A stretch of DNA of 64,000 nt from Prorocentrum cordatum (GCA_963575745.1 CAUYUJ010009369.1:409210-473209), one strand, 5' to 3'. Numbered from the stretch's first letter, positions 19,901 to 30,360 are shown. The notes: generated by a model not told the origin, from the sequence alone. Made by a program: numbers and translations.

Positions 19901-20302
19901 CTGCAGCCGGTTCAGGGTCGTGCCCTCCATCAGCACCACCCGCCCGTTCTGCACGTCCTTCAGGCGGCTCCCCTTCGAGAAGGCGCACACCACGAAGATG
20001 GCCCCCCAGATCTCCTCCGGGACATGCGCCAGCGAGATCCAAACGGACTCGTCCACGCCTTCGGACGCCCCGTTGGAAACGTCGCCCGAGTGCGTGATTG
20101 ATCCCTTCATGGAGGTGAGGTTGTTGTAGTACACGGTGTCCACGATGATCCCCTCCCTGTTGACAATCACGGCCTGCAGGTCCAAGTCGTGAAGTTTTTC
20201 CATGTCGTCCCACTCGATGCCCACGCCGTAGTTGCCGTTGGCTTTCTCGAGGGCGACGATTTTCTGGGGCTTCCTCCGAGGGTGAACGATCGGGGGCACT
20301 TG
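19901..20302 (-). CDS. TerD-domain gene exon (TerD domain 1, N-terminal and core)
   Basis: 134 codons, phase 0, acceptor CCCGCACAGAG, GT donor CGGCTGCAG|GTCTCC. Reads NGNYGVGIEWDDMEKLHDLD, LQAVIVNREGIIVDTVYYNN, ITHSGDVSNGASEGVDES and VWISLAHVPEEIWGAIFVV. These are the WD, DLD, NNL and HSGD landmarks of a TerD domain, which binds Ca2+ and is known from bacterial tellurite/stress proteins. The usual GDDE is GVDE here, so one acidic ligand may be lost. It is the first recognised exon of the gene; the frame is open upstream but no start codon or N-terminal exon could be assigned. Without splicing the frame reads only nine codons into the intron before TAA. Confidence 0.93.
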
Positions 20303-20319
20303 CTCTGTGCGGGACACAT

Positions 20320-20490
20320 CGAGTCGGAGTCGGCGATGCATCGCCAATCGATCGGCGATAGACCCCCGCCAGCTAAACCGCACGCTCCTGGGCGGGGTGG
20401 GCTATCGGGCCCCGATCGACGATGAGTTGGCCATTGGGGGCCGATGCGTACCCCCGTGAGCAGATCACCCCGCCCCACGTTGCCCCTCAT
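20320..20490. other. Short GATCG-rich inverted repeat, family E-like
   Basis: GTCGGCGATGCATCGCC and CGATCGGCGATAGACC recall the interior of family E, but its terminal repeats are absent. GGGCTATCGGGCCCCGATCG adds a small palindrome. Confidence 0.45.
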
Positions 20491-20511
20491 CAGGGGTCCC
20501 CCCCCCTAGAC

Positions 20512-20678
20512 TTAGGTCGGGCGTGTCCCCCTACAAGCGGATTGTGGACGAAAAATTAAGAAGACCCTAACAATATTCAAACAGTACTCAAATCGGTAGA
20601 AACAACAAATCATCCCCTGACAATGTTGTTGACTATCTTTGGATATTCCCCCTTGTAGAGGGACAGGCCCGACTACAG
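20512..20678 (+). mobile_element. Family A element with CCTAGAC duplication
   Basis: CCTAGAC at 20505-20511 and 20679-20685. TIRs TAGGTCGGGCGTGTCCCCC and TGTAGAGGGACAGGCCCGAC. Confidence 0.92.
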
Positions 20679-20724
20679 CCTAGACATCTCCTGGGGTGCG
20701 CCCAGGCAACCTCGGGGCGAACCC

Positions 20725-20855
20725 GAGGAGGAGGAGGAGGAGGAGGAGAAGGAGGAGGAGGGGACCAGGAGGAGGAGGAGGAGGATGAGCAGGAGAGGAG
20801 GAGGAAGAGGAGCAGGAGGAGGAGGAGGAGGAGGAGGCGGAGGAGGAGGAGGAGA
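20725..20855. repeat. GGA trinucleotide array
   Basis: GGA units with AGA, GCA and GAT interruptions. Confidence 0.92.
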
Positions 20856-20959
20856 AGGCAGCCACATGGCCACGAGGCCGCCCAAGGAGGCCAACCCCTC
20901 CCCCAAAAAACGGGGGCGACGCTCGAAGCCTCGAACCTCTGAGCCCCCCCCCCTGCAGT

Positions 20960-21106
20960 TAGGTCGGGCATGTCCCCCCTACTTGGGCGAAAAATTAGAA
21001 ACACGCAAGATGCTCAAACATAGGCCCAAAAATACGCAAAACCTCGTCCCCTGACTATGTTTTGACTGTTTTCGAAGATTCCTCCCGTAGAAGGACGCGC
21101 CCGACT
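20960..21106 (+). mobile_element. Family A element
   Basis: TAGGTCGGGCATGTCCCCCC at the left, CGTAGAAGGACGCGCCCGAC at the right; no clear flanking duplication. Confidence 0.85.
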
Positions 21107-21162
21107 TGACAAGATCGTTGCCGAGACGACCTCGACGGCGACGCCGGCGACCACAGTCATTT

Positions 21163-21330
21163 GGCGGCGAGCGCGGGGGCCTTGTCAGACGGCTCGGAAG
21201 TCTCCAGGCCTCCTGAGAAGCTTCCTACAAGCCTTCCCCGGCGACGCAGAAAACTCCTCGGAGGGCGCGAGGGCCTCCGAGAAGGCCCGCCGCCTTCTGA
21301 GAAGGCCGTCTCCTTCTCATTCCCCCGCCC
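21163..21330. mobile_element. Family L element
   Basis: CCTGAGAAGCTTCC, GGCCTCCGAGAAGGCC and CCTTCTGAGAAGGCC; matches the copies near 4.1 and 37.2 kb. Confidence 0.65.
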
Positions 21331-21354
21331 TCGCTCGCCGCCGAGTTCAATTTT

Positions 21355-21520
21355 CGGGTCATAACTCGGGCCTCCGGCGGCCGTTCGGGACGATCCGAGC
21401 ACCCCTGGAACGCCCTCGGCGAGGCGCAGCCGCCGGAACGCATCCCGAGGGCGGAACACCGCCAGGAAACGACGCAAACGCCCGAAAGCCTAGAGCCTCG
21501 AAGTTCGAACCTCGAATTCC
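21355..21520. mobile_element. Family M element
   Basis: GGCGGCCGTTCGGGACGATC, CTCGGCGAGGCGCAGC and GAACGCATCCCGAGG, shared with 25605-25800 and 36660-36850. Confidence 0.8.
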
Positions 21521-21659
21521 CCCCCCCCCTCGCTCGCCGCCAAGTCACGACGGGGACGGCGAGCACCACGGCGGCGGCGGCCGAGGCGACGCGAGGCCAC
21601 GACGCTGGCGGCGACTGCCGCCGACGCGCCGAGAGCGGCGGCAGCACCGCTCCGGGACT

Positions 21660-21906
21660 GAAGCCGGACCTGTCCCTACAGGGGGATTTTGAGCGAAAAT
21701 ACCCTCCCTCCCCAAAAGGAAGGCAATGCATACTCCAAAATGATCAAGAACTTATATATATACCAAAGGCAAATACATACCCAAAAGGCAATACATACCC
21801 CAAAATGGTGAATACACCCCCCCCTCCAAAAAAGGAAATCGTCCCCCGACTATGTTTTTGAGAACTGCTTCTGAACATGCCTCCCGTAGAGGGACAGGCC
21901 CGACTG
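21660..21906 (+). mobile_element. Family A element, enlarged
   Basis: TIRs GCCGGACCTGTCCCTACAGG and CGTAGAGGGACAGGCCCGAC. At about 247 bases it is longer than its relatives, owing to an internal stretch with repeated AGGCAATACATACCC. Confidence 0.85.
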
Positions 21907-22009
21907 AAGGCAACGGCGGCGACACGCCGAGGGCGACGGCAGCACCGCTCCCGGACCCGCGACGTCATGCTTTTCCTCGCGTCGACCCCCAGAGGGTTTG
22001 AACCATTCG

Positions 22010-22105
22010 AGGAGGAGGAGGAGGAGGAGGAGGAGGAGGAGGAGGAGGAGGAGGAGGAGGGGAGGAGGAGGAGGAGGAGGAGGAGGAGGAGGAGGAGGAG
22101 GAGGA
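22010..22105. repeat. GGA trinucleotide array
   Basis: About 30 GGA units with one GGG interruption. Confidence 0.95.
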
Positions 22106-22109
22106 GCCC

Positions 22110-22300
22110 AGGACCATGATGTTCCAAGCTACTCTCGCCTTGAGCACCAGAAAGTGCCGAAGCTCGAGGGTTTTCACGTGCCGGGCCCTGGGAGGCACCC
22201 GTTCGACGCTGCCTCGACATACTGTTTCGACGCTTTTCTCCGGGTGCTCGAAATCATTTCTGAGATGTGGTCCTTAAGTACGAATGGAGCAACACAACCC
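22110..22300 (-). mobile_element. Family D element, reversed
   Basis: GAGCACCAGAAAGTGCCGAA, TTCACGTGCCGGGCCCTGGG and CGGGTGCTCGAAATCATTTC mirror 10730-10930. Confidence 0.85.
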
Positions 22301-22510
22301 CAGGACTGAGCATCGTGTATCCGACCCCCATCCCCAGCGGCCTGGCCTGGGCCCCACTGGCCGATTTGCCCCCCGGGAGGGGGATGTAGGCCGGTCCCTT
22401 CGGGTTGTTTCGAGGGGTGTATGCCCCAACTGGCGTGGTAGTTTGGTGGGGCCTCGAGGGGGATGAGGATGGGGATCGGTGAAAGGATGCTGACAGGACA
22501 GCTGTTTTCG

Positions 22511-22684
22511 GGAGCGGCCAAGAAGGGGGTGTCCAAGAGGGGGGGTGCAAATCATGACCGGCGGCATGTGCGCGGCCCAGCGGGGGGGCGAGGGACGTAA
22601 TGAAACAAGAAGAGGCGCCAGGAAATCTGTGGAAATATCATGCCCCCCGCCATGATATCCACCCCCCCCCCAGTCATCACCCCC
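22511..22684. mobile_element. Family W element
   Basis: GCGGCCAAGAAGGGGGTGTC to CCAGTCATCACCCCCCTC. It matches 61990-62164 with few differences over about 170 bases. Confidence 0.85.
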
Positions 22685-22730
22685 CTCTTTGAGGATGGGG
22701 ATGTAAAACAGGGCTAGGATCGGGATAAAT

Positions 22731-22783
22731 CGCTCCAGAGCGTTCCGGAGCGCTCTCAGAGCGTTCCGGAACGCTCTGGAGCG
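22731..22783. repeat. 53-base palindrome cluster (CGCTCCAGAGCGTTCC)
   Basis: CGCTCCAGAGCGTTCCGGAG and its inverse GTTCCGGAACGCTCTGGAGC meet around CAGAG. Confidence 0.85.
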
Positions 22784-23067
22784 GCCGCGGTGCCCAATAC
22801 ATCCTCCAAACCCGCCGATTCTCAGAGATTTCGAGTTCTCCCGATCCGATTTTGTCCCGATCTTCGCGTCGTTTTAGGATGGGGATCGGCGAAGCGATGC
22901 TGACAGGTCAGCTGCTTCGGCGCCCGAGTCGTTTCTGGTCGACGGTCCCGAGGCCTGGCACGGGCCAGCAGCAGGGGCCGGCAGACATGGCGAGCAGCCT
23001 GCCGCGTCTGGGGATCTCTTCGTTGCTCGAGGGGCTCGAAAAGGGGGCCTGGGACCCCCCTCTTGTC

Positions 23068-23244
23068 TTAAGTCGGGCCTGTCCCCCTACAGGGGGATCT
23101 TCGACGAAAAAAACTACAGAAAAAATAATCAACAAATAATGCAACAATAATCTGGGGGTCATTTTTTGAAGATTTTTTGACTTTTTTGAATTATTTTTCA
23201 TTTTTCGTAGAAAATCTCCCTGTATGGGGACACGCCCGACATAA
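23068..23244 (-). mobile_element. Family A element with CTCTTGTC duplication
   Basis: CTCTTGTC at 23060-23067 and 23245-23252. Inverted orientation like the copy at 16787. Confidence 0.93.
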
Positions 23245-23324
23245 CTCTTGTCGGGGACGCACTCTGGCCCGGGCCCACGCAGCCTCGGGCCAGGCACTAG
23301 GAGAAGAGAACATGCCACGAAGGT

Positions 23325-23470
23325 AACCTCTCGCGCGGATTTCCTGGATCTGCGCTGGACCCCTCTCCCTGGCGCGCAAGGAGCGCGCAGGGGGCGGCGC
23401 TGGAGGCGCCGCCAGGGGGCCCCAGAGCGGATCCAAGAAATTCAGCGCGGAACGCCAGGACTTTTTGCTT
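23325..23470. mobile_element. Family B hairpin
   Basis: CGCGCGGATTTCCTGGATC pairs with GATCCAAGAAATTCAGCGC; the core is GGCGCTGGAGGCGCCGCC. Confidence 0.85.
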
Positions 23471-23656
23471 ATGGATTTATGTACTCTTCGAAAGCAGGCC
23501 CAGCAGGATCCCGCGAGGACTCGAGTCTCGAAGGGGGTCCCCGACAGTGGACGCAATGGCCCGGGTCCATGCAGCCTCGGGCCAATCAGGCCCTGCAGGA
23601 TCCCGCAAGATCCTGCAGGGTCCTGTGCGCTGGCCGGGGTCAGTGCAGCCCTGGCT

Positions 23657-23815
23657 TTAAGTCGGGCGTGTCCCCCTACAAAGGGATTTTGGGCGAAAAA
23701 TAAAAGCACTCACCAAAAATACCCTAACATAGTCAAAACAAATACCAAACATCGTCCCCCGAGTATTTTTTCTATGTTTGAATCGTCCTCCTGTAGAGGG
23801 ACAGGCCCGACGTAA
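23657..23815 (+). mobile_element. Family A element with CCCTGGCT duplication
   Basis: CCCTGGCT at 23649-23656 and 23816-23823. TIRs TTAAGTCGGGCGTGTCCCCC and TGTAGAGGGACAGGCCCGAC. Confidence 0.95.
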
Positions 23816-24359
23816 CCCTGGCTCTGCAGGATCCTGCAGGGTGCGGCGCCCTGGCTGACCCCCGTTTGCGTTGAGCCCCGTCTCGAGTAACAGGGAATAT
23901 ATCAACACACATCCCAGGCTTTGGGAGATTCTCGAATGGCCCAAAAATTTGGGGCCCAACCCTGAGATATACAATCGGGGGGCGCCCATCCTCGATAGGG
24001 GTGCGTCCGAAGAGCCCCCTTGGGGTGTATCCCAAGGTTCCCCCCTTTTTCTGAACAGGGAGATTTTTCAAGCCGAACTCGGGGATTGGTCGAGCAGGGG
24101 ATCGACTGCAAAATAAAATACACCTACCGCAAAGATGACGAAAAACATGTACGTAATGATTGTCGAACTTCCGAAACTGCGACGTACTCTTCGTGGACTC
24201 GACGCAAAGATCAGTCCGGGATAAATCATTCCTGTAGTCGATCCCCTACATTGACTTGGGGGAGAAAGATCGCCTGCGATCGTGGCTCTCGACTCTGTCG
24301 GGGACATGCTCACCGGGGTCAATCTAGACCCGGGTATGTCAGGCCTTGCAGAAGACTGC

Positions 24360-24565
24360 AACTTGGACGCCCGAAATGGGTACGGAAAGAATGGACACAA
24401 GGCCCAGCAACACATGTTGTCCAACATCCACAACGGCCGCTGTTGGGCAGGCGGCTTTCTGTCTTCAAAGAACGTCCGTGGCGGCGAGGGCAGCGAGCCC
24501 GGCTCAACATGAACAGAAACTGCTGTTGGGCATCGGCACCCACTCTTCCCGTACCCATGTCGATC
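24360..24565. mobile_element. Family G element, uninterrupted
   Basis: TTGGACGCCCGAAATGGGTA, GGCCGCTGTTGGGCAGGCGG, TGAACAGAAACTGCTGTTGG and CCCACTCTTCCCGTACCCAT match 5150-5351 and lack the family F insertion. Confidence 0.85.
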
Positions 24566-24969
24566 GTCCCGATGCAACATCCCGCAACATCCTGCCGCAT
24601 CCTGCGCCCAATTGCCCGGGTCCGTGCGGCCCCGGCCCCGCAGGCTCACTGCACGACCCGGCGCCCTGGCGGACCCCCGTCGGCAGGGACCCCCGCCTGT
24701 GGAGCCCCGGCCCTGGATGGTTCTCGTCTTCTTTACAATGTTTGCATGTTTGGTCGCTCTCTGGTCCTGGGCTTCTTGCTCGGCATGGCCGCGCGCGCGC
24801 CGCCGCGAGCGCGCCGCGCGGGCCGCGGGGGGGGGGGGTCGAGGGGCGGGGGCGGCGCGGCAAGGCTCGATCCCTGGCGGGGCTGCGGTCAGCCCGCGCA
24901 GTTAAGGACGCCTTCCTTCCTCCCCCCCTCTTCGCTCCTGCGCGCGCGTCTGGCGGCGCGCACGAGGGG

Positions 24970-25200
24970 GTGGAGGGAGGGGGGAAGGCTTCTTAGAAGG
25001 AGGCTGCTTCTTAGAAGGCACTGGCCTTACATCTTAGAAGGCGCTGGCCTTACATCTACATCTCCGTACATCGATGGGGTAGGGGGGACGGGGGAAGGCT
25101 GTTTCCAGAAGAAGGCTGCTTTTCAGAAGGCGCCGGCCTTCCAGGCTGCAGATGAAACCCGCGACGTCTAAGAAGCAGGGGTGCTTCTAAGAAACCCTCC
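24970..25200. mobile_element. Family L-related element
   Basis: GGAAGGCTTCTTAGAAGGAG, repeated CTTAGAAGGC.CTGGCCTTACATC, then TTTCAGAAGGCGCCGGCCTT. Confidence 0.6.
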
Positions 25201-25394
25201 CCTCTCCCCCCACCCCCGTCTGCGCGTGGCCGACGCCGCGTGCAAGAGGGAGGGCCGTGCCATGGCTACTTTCGCCCAGGCCATTCTGAAGAGCCGGCGA
25301 GACCGGCGAAAACTAAAACGTACCACTGGTAACAAAACAATGTCCCATCATACAGGTCACAAATTTGAGATTGTCAAGTGCTGTCTTGTGCAAC

Positions 25395-25490
25395 TGCATA
25401 ACATAAACATTTGGCGCTCCGCGCGGGCTTCTTGGATCTGCGCGGGACCCCCCTCCCTGGCGCGCGGAGCGCGCCGGGCCGGCGACATGG
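25395..25490. mobile_element. Family B element, truncated
   Basis: GCGCTCCGCGCGGGCTTCTT and GGCGCGCGGAGCGCGCCGGG are present; the right arm is missing. Confidence 0.7.
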
Positions 25491-25604
25491 GGCACTTGCA
25501 ACCCGCTGGTAAGCCGGCTAGGACAGGTAAAACCCACCATGGCATCCACTGACAACCCCCTTATCCCCGAAGCCTCCCCTGCACGGATCCCAATATCCTC
25601 GTCC

Positions 25605-25800
25605 CTGGTGGTTTTCGGGCCATAACTTGGGCCCCTGGCGGCCGTTCGGGACGATCTGGGCACCCCCGGAATGTCCTCGGCGAGGCGCAGCTGCTGGAAC
25701 GCATCCCGAGGCTGAAGAAATGCCCAGATCGGACGAACGCTTTCGAAAAACTCTAACCTCGGTCTCGAATCTCGGACCTCGAACCTTAATACCTCCCGCG
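25605..25800. mobile_element. Family M element
   Basis: GGCGGCCGTTCGGGACGATC, CTCGGCGAGGCGCAGCTGCT, AACGCATCCCGAGGC, followed by TCGAATCTCGGACCTCGAAC as in 21355-21520. Confidence 0.8.
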
Positions 25801-26069
25801 CCGATCCTGCGGGGACAGCAAGCGACCACAACCCTGGGGATGTTCTGCGCATCCCCACCAACCGTCAAAACACCGAAATCAGCTTAGTGCTGTTTGTGGT
25901 CGATGTGGGCGTCCCAGACGGAGAAGTCGCCCACAACCACAACCAAAGTGTTCCTGTCGAGGCTGGTGGGTTGTCCCCCGAGGGGCCCGCCAGAACAATC
26001 CAGTAAGACGTGGTTGTGGTTCCTTGCTGCGCTCGGGAAATCTCATAATGGGGACGGCGGCGTCGCACA

Positions 26070-26315
26070 ACCAACGGGCGGCGACGACGCCGACGACGAC
26101 GACGCCGACGACGTCGCCGATGACGAAGACGACGACGACAACGACGACGACGACGATGACGAGGACGACGATGACGTGAACGAGGACGACGAAGACGACG
26201 ACGACGACGACGACGACGACGAGGACGAGGACGTCGACGTCGACGACGACGCCGACGTCGACGCCGACGACGACGCCGACGACGCCGATGACGACGCCGA
26301 CGCCGACGAGGACGG
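26070..26315. repeat. GAC/GCC trinucleotide array
   Basis: GACGAC and GCCGAC units: poly-Asp on plus, poly-Ser on minus in the frame of the adjacent TSP3-like exon. Both frames are long and open, so coding status is uncertain. Confidence 0.9.
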
Positions 26316-26324
26316 CCGGCCGAC

Positions 26325-26480
26325 GGGCGAGCCCGCGGCCTGGGCGCGCACGCCCGCGCAGGCCGCGGCCGCGCAGAGCGCGTCGCGGGGCGCGGGGTCC
26401 TGCCGCCCCGGGAGGCGCGCGACGGCCAGAGGCGGCGAGAAGGGCGGCTGGCAGACGGCGACCGCATCGGGGCGGAAACC
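26325..26480 (-). CDS. Exon encoding a TSP3-like Cys segment
   Basis: The minus frame reads FRPDAVAVCQPPFSPPLAVA, then PGRQDPAPRDALCAAAACAG. The QDPAPRDALC block matches EDPAPYDPRC and EDPAPRDAHC in sister exons. A pyrimidine-rich TCC array (26535-26745) lies upstream in gene sense and could serve as polypyrimidine tract. The frame stays open into the Ser-coding GAC array. The DxDGDG loop itself is absent here. Confidence 0.55.
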
Positions 26481-26534
26481 CTGAGAGGAGCGCATGGTGG
26501 GCCGGCTTTCCACCACCGCTGCCACAGGTCATGG

Positions 26535-26745
26535 GTGGCAGAGGGCGGAGGAGGAGGAGGAGGAGGGGGAGGAGGGGGAGGAGGAGGAGGAGGAGGAGGA
26601 GGAGGAGGAGGAGGAGGAGGAGGAGGAGGAGGAGGAGGAGGGAGGAGGAGGAGGAGGAGGAGGAGGAAGAGGAGGAGGGAGGAGGAGGAGGAAGAGGAGG
26701 AGGAGGCAGAGAGGAGGAGGAGGAGGAGGAGGAGGAGTGACGTGA
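26535..26745. repeat. GGA trinucleotide array
   Basis: GGA units with AGA and GGG interruptions. Confidence 0.95.
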
Positions 26746-27156
26746 CCAGAAGTGACCATGAAAGGACGAGCGTCCGCAAAACTAAACGGGTTAGGCGGGG
26801 ACTAATCCGACGATGAGTCCCCGCCTTCACGGTGAGGGATCCTGGTGGGTCGGCGAGCCGCTCCACCCACACCTCCCACACAGAAAAGGGGCTGCTGCAT
26901 TCCACTCTCCTCCCGAGCCTCCCTCGCACGCTGGACCGCGTCCGAAGCTTCACGCTGCACTCTGGCCAGCTGCACCGCCTTCGGGGGTCCCCTGTGCGAA
27001 GGAAAAATGCCTCGACGAATCCTGTCAAGGTTCTGGGCTCCTTTGGGGGAGGGCTCCTGGCAAGGACGTGCGAGCCACCTACCATCCACTGTGGCGGTCA
27101 GCCCACAACAAACACAAAAATGCAGGGAAAACTCAGGCCAATAGAAGATTTTGTGG

Positions 27157-27275
27157 GACGAGGAGGAGGAGGAGGAGGAGGAGGAGGAGGAGGAGGAGGA
27201 GGAGGAGGAGGAGGAGGAGGAGGAGGAGGAGGATGGAGGATGGAGGATGGAGGATGGAGGATGGAGGAGGTGGAG
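27157..27275. repeat. GGA / GGATGGA array
   Basis: GGA units followed by four GGATGGA units and GGTGGA. Confidence 0.92.
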
Positions 27276-27493
27276 GAAGAGGACCTCCCCATCCTCCCAT
27301 CTCCCCTGATTTGCCTATGGTGTCGGTGGTGGAAAATTGGCCAATCAGCACAGGGCCCAGGCTAGGGGCGACTGGCTGGGGTGCCGTGTGCAAGCAAGCG
27401 CGCGCCCTCCCGCTCAGCAGCGCGGCCTGCCCCGCCGACAAGGGGCAGAGGACAGGGCGGAGGAGGCAACTCCGCGGACACTCGGGCCCTAGG

Positions 27494-27655
27494 GTTCGGT
27501 CGGGCGTGTCCCCCCCACAGGCGGCTTTTTTGTGCAAAAATAGTTCCCCAACGTATCCAAAACTGTTCAAGAATGGTCGAACAATCGTCCCCCGACTCTC
27601 TTTTTTAAAAAACTATGTTTGAATATTCCTCCTTCAGAGGGCAGGCCCGACGTAA
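27494..27655 (+). mobile_element. Family A element
   Basis: TTCGGTCGGGCGTGTCCCCC at the left, CAGAGGGCAGGCCCGACG at the right; one base is lost from the right terminal repeat; no clear flanking duplication. Confidence 0.85.
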
Positions 27656-27773
27656 CCCCTGGAGGTGCAGCAACGCCCACCCCGGAGGGCCGTGGCGCAC
27701 CCGCACCCCGGCCGCCAGCTCAGAAGCGTGGCCGTGGCCGCTGCGCCTTCCGCCCGGGACGCCCCGAGACTTG

Positions 27774-27988
27774 CCGTCGCTCGGACGTCCCTTTCCTGTG
27801 CGTTTTTGTTCGGTCTTGTGCGCGTTTTTCTTGCTCGAGGATCCAGGATGCCCTTAGAGGGTTCTCGCCGAGAAAAAATGCACACGTTTTTCGGATTTGT
27901 GTGTTTTTCTTGCTCGATGATCCAGGATGCCCTTGGATGGTCCTCGCCGAGAAAAAAGTTCACACGGCCGAGCGATGCCGGGGAGCAC
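27774..27988. mobile_element. Family R element with internal duplication
   Basis: TIRs GTCGCTCGGACGTCC and GGCCGAGCGATGCC. The unit TTTTCTTGCTCGANGATCC is present twice. Copies at 55562 and 63364. Confidence 0.8.
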
Positions 27989-28114
27989 CTGGCGCCTCGA
28001 CTGCTTCGGGCCAGGCGTCCTCGCCTGGCCTCGGGCCCCGGGGGCACCCTCGCGGCTGGATATCCGCCTCGGGACATATGGCGCAGAGAGGTGGGGGCGC
28101 CGGGGCCCTGGACG

Positions 28115-28380
28115 CGCATCCTCCTCCTCCCTCCTCCCTCCTCCCTCCTCCCTCCTCCCTCCTCCCTCCTCCTCGTCCTCCTCCTCCTCCTCCTCCCTCC
28201 TCTCCTCCTCCTCCTCCCCTCCTCCCTCCTCCCTCCTCCTCCTCCCTCCTCCCTCCTCCCTCCTCCCTCTCCCTCCCTCCTCCTCCCTCCTCCTCCTCCT
28301 CCTCCTCCTCCTCCTCCTCCTCCTCCTCCTCCTCCTCCTCCTCCTCCTCCTCCTCCTCCTCCTCCCTCCTCCTCCGCCTC
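28115..28380. repeat. CTC / CTCC array
   Basis: TCCTCCC units followed by pure CTC units. Confidence 0.95.
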
Positions 28381-28654
28381 CGCTGCGTCGGATGCGCGGG
28401 ATGGCCAGAGGCGGCCACCGGGCGACGAGCGGACGACGAGCGGCGACTTCGACGCGTCTCGTGAGCTTCGTGCTGCAGGCGACGCCAGGCCCCGACGCCG
28501 CCGGGGCTGGAGCTGGTCGCGTGCGGTCGTCGAGAGTTGTCCTGGAGTGTCCTGCCATTCGAGCGACGCTCGGAGTCCATACCTACAGGCGTGCGACCAC
28601 CACGGCGGCGGCGACGACGAGGAGCGGACGACGCGACAGAGACGAAAACGACGA

Positions 28655-28665
28655 AGACGGCGGCA

Positions 28666-28708
<43 letters not shown>

Positions 28709-28710
28709 TG
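28655..28710. repeat. GAC array
   Basis: GACGAC units followed by GGC units. Confidence 0.85.
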
Positions 28711-29439
28711 GAGGCGGCTACAGCGAGTGGAAGACGGTAGCGAGGATCCCCTTCGCCCCTCCCCACCTTCCCGCCCTGACTGGAGCCCCTCCCTTTCTGC
28801 CTATCTGGGACGCGCCAGGCCCGTGAAGACGCCGACGCCGACGACGTCGGCGAGGGCGGCGACTTGGCATGAAAGGAGCGGGCCCTGAAGGAAACGGGCC
28901 CTGGATGCCAGGGGCTTGCCCCAGGACCAGTTCTTGATCCTGGGTCTTGGGCGGGAAACAATTGGGAGCGACTAGTGGGGGGCAGCGAGGGCTACCAAAA
29001 AAGGGCCCTTTAGGGCCCCTGAAGGAGCCCTTAGGGCCCAAGAGGGGCCCTCTGGGGCCCGAAAAGGATACATTTGTTCCTCCCAATTTATCGCCCCGCC
29101 CATACTTTCGCGGCCAAAAGTTGTTTTGCTGGCGGTCCCCCGGAGGGCCCGTGCAGACGAGATCTACGAGAAACTCCGAGGACGGCGGCGGAGACAAACC
29201 TTTGGACCCGCGTTTCCCTCACAGTGCCCGTCCCTCTCGTTGAGAACATCCGCGGAGGCGGCAACAACGGCGGCGGCGAGCACAGGCAGTCGACGATGGG
29301 CTTTCTCGCAATGCGCGACCCCAGGGATTCCGACCCCTTCCACAACGGCAGCGTCCCATCCTGGAACGATTTTTTTCATGGCCCCTGGGGTCCTACAGCG
29401 GGCCCCGGACCCGAACCAGAGGAACTCACGCTTGGAGGG

Positions 29440-29445
29440 AGGATG

Positions 29446-29482
<37 letters not shown>

Positions 29483-29495
29483 AAGCGACGGCGAC
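29440..29495. repeat. GAC array
   Basis: About 12 GAC units. Confidence 0.85.
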
Positions 29496-29507
29496 GACGA
29501 TCGGGAA

Positions 29508-29668
29508 CACGCGAACATAGCTCACGGACACGTGGATCTGGCGCGGAGACGCCAAATCGATGGATCGGGGAAAGTACCCGCCGAAACATGAGGCCAATGC
29601 CGCCTGATTTGGCGACGGAGCGCGGCAATTTTCTGCACGGAAGCGGGACCCGTCGCTAATCCACGCGC
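29508..29668. mobile_element. Family J element, diverged
   Basis: GATCTGGCGCGGAGACGCCA, ATCGATGGATCGGGG and GGACCCGTCGCTAATCCACG match 31557-31742 and 58308-58494. Confidence 0.75.
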
Positions 29669-29764
29669 CTTACTCCTTGGCAACTTGAGCGAGGCGGTTG
29701 GCTTCTTGAGGGGCAGGTGCCTTCTTAGACGGGACTCGCGGCTTCTAGGAAACCTTCACATTTA

Positions 29765-29905
29765 CAAGATGAATCACAGCCAGCGCGGATTTCTTGGACC
29801 CGCGCTGGGCCCCCCTCCCTGGCGCGCGGAGCGCGCCAGGGGCGGCGCCGGAGGCGCGGACGCAAGAACTCCGCGCGGAGAACCACACGTTTATGTTTAT
29901 GGCGT
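29765..29905. mobile_element. Family B hairpin
   Basis: CAGCGCGGATTTCTTGGACC at the left, AAGAACTCCGCGCGGAG and GTTTATGTTTATGGCG at the right. Confidence 0.85.
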
Positions 29906-30094
29906 TATTCTGATTATTGTGTTTTCTTCTTCTTCTTCTTCGAATATATGAAGCCTCTGGGCCCCTCGAAGAAGGCCCCTGCCTCCTTGGAAACCCGCAG
30001 CTCTGTTGGGAAGGCCCCCTCCCTCGCGTCGCCGCTCCGTGGGCGCCGCCACACGTCGGACTCGAAGGCACAGACGCTGCTGCTCCCCACATCT

Positions 30095-30255
30095 CTCCAG
30101 CAGGGCTGGACTGGAACGCTGCTCTTCTTTGTGTTGTCGCTTGGTTGTTCGTTTTGCTCGACCTGCTTTCCTGTGCCTCCCTGCCAGAACGAAAAACAAA
30201 ACACAGCCGAAGTCCTGCAAAACAGCGTTTAGGTCCAGCCCTGGTCTCCAGGGGC
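30095..30255. mobile_element. Family S element
   Basis: CAGGGCTGGACTGGAACGCT pairs with AGCGTTTAGGTCCAGCCCTG; TTTGTGTTGTCG and AACAAAACACAG lie inside. Copy at 31225-31380. Confidence 0.8.
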
Positions 30256-30360
30256 GTGTCCTGACCAGAATCTCGAGGCGAAGACAGCCGTGACAACGAG
30301 GGCACTCCAGGAAGCTCAAGACTACCATAATGAGGGTATGGAGAGGCATGAGCATGCGTA
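30256..30360. mobile_element. Family P fragment
   Basis: GGGGCGTGTCCTGACCAGAA and ACGAGGGCACTCCAGGA resemble copies near 32.9, 33.9, 40.5 and 41.1 kb. Confidence 0.5.

Noticed and set aside
25261-25400. Plus-strand frame MATFAQAILKSRRDRRKLK
   Set aside because: It looks protein-like for about 20 residues but is isolated, on the opposite strand to all recognised exons, and runs into a family B fragment.
25895-26484. Plus-strand Asp-rich protein
   Set aside because: It is the plus reading of the GAC array; the opposite strand carries the TSP3-like motif.
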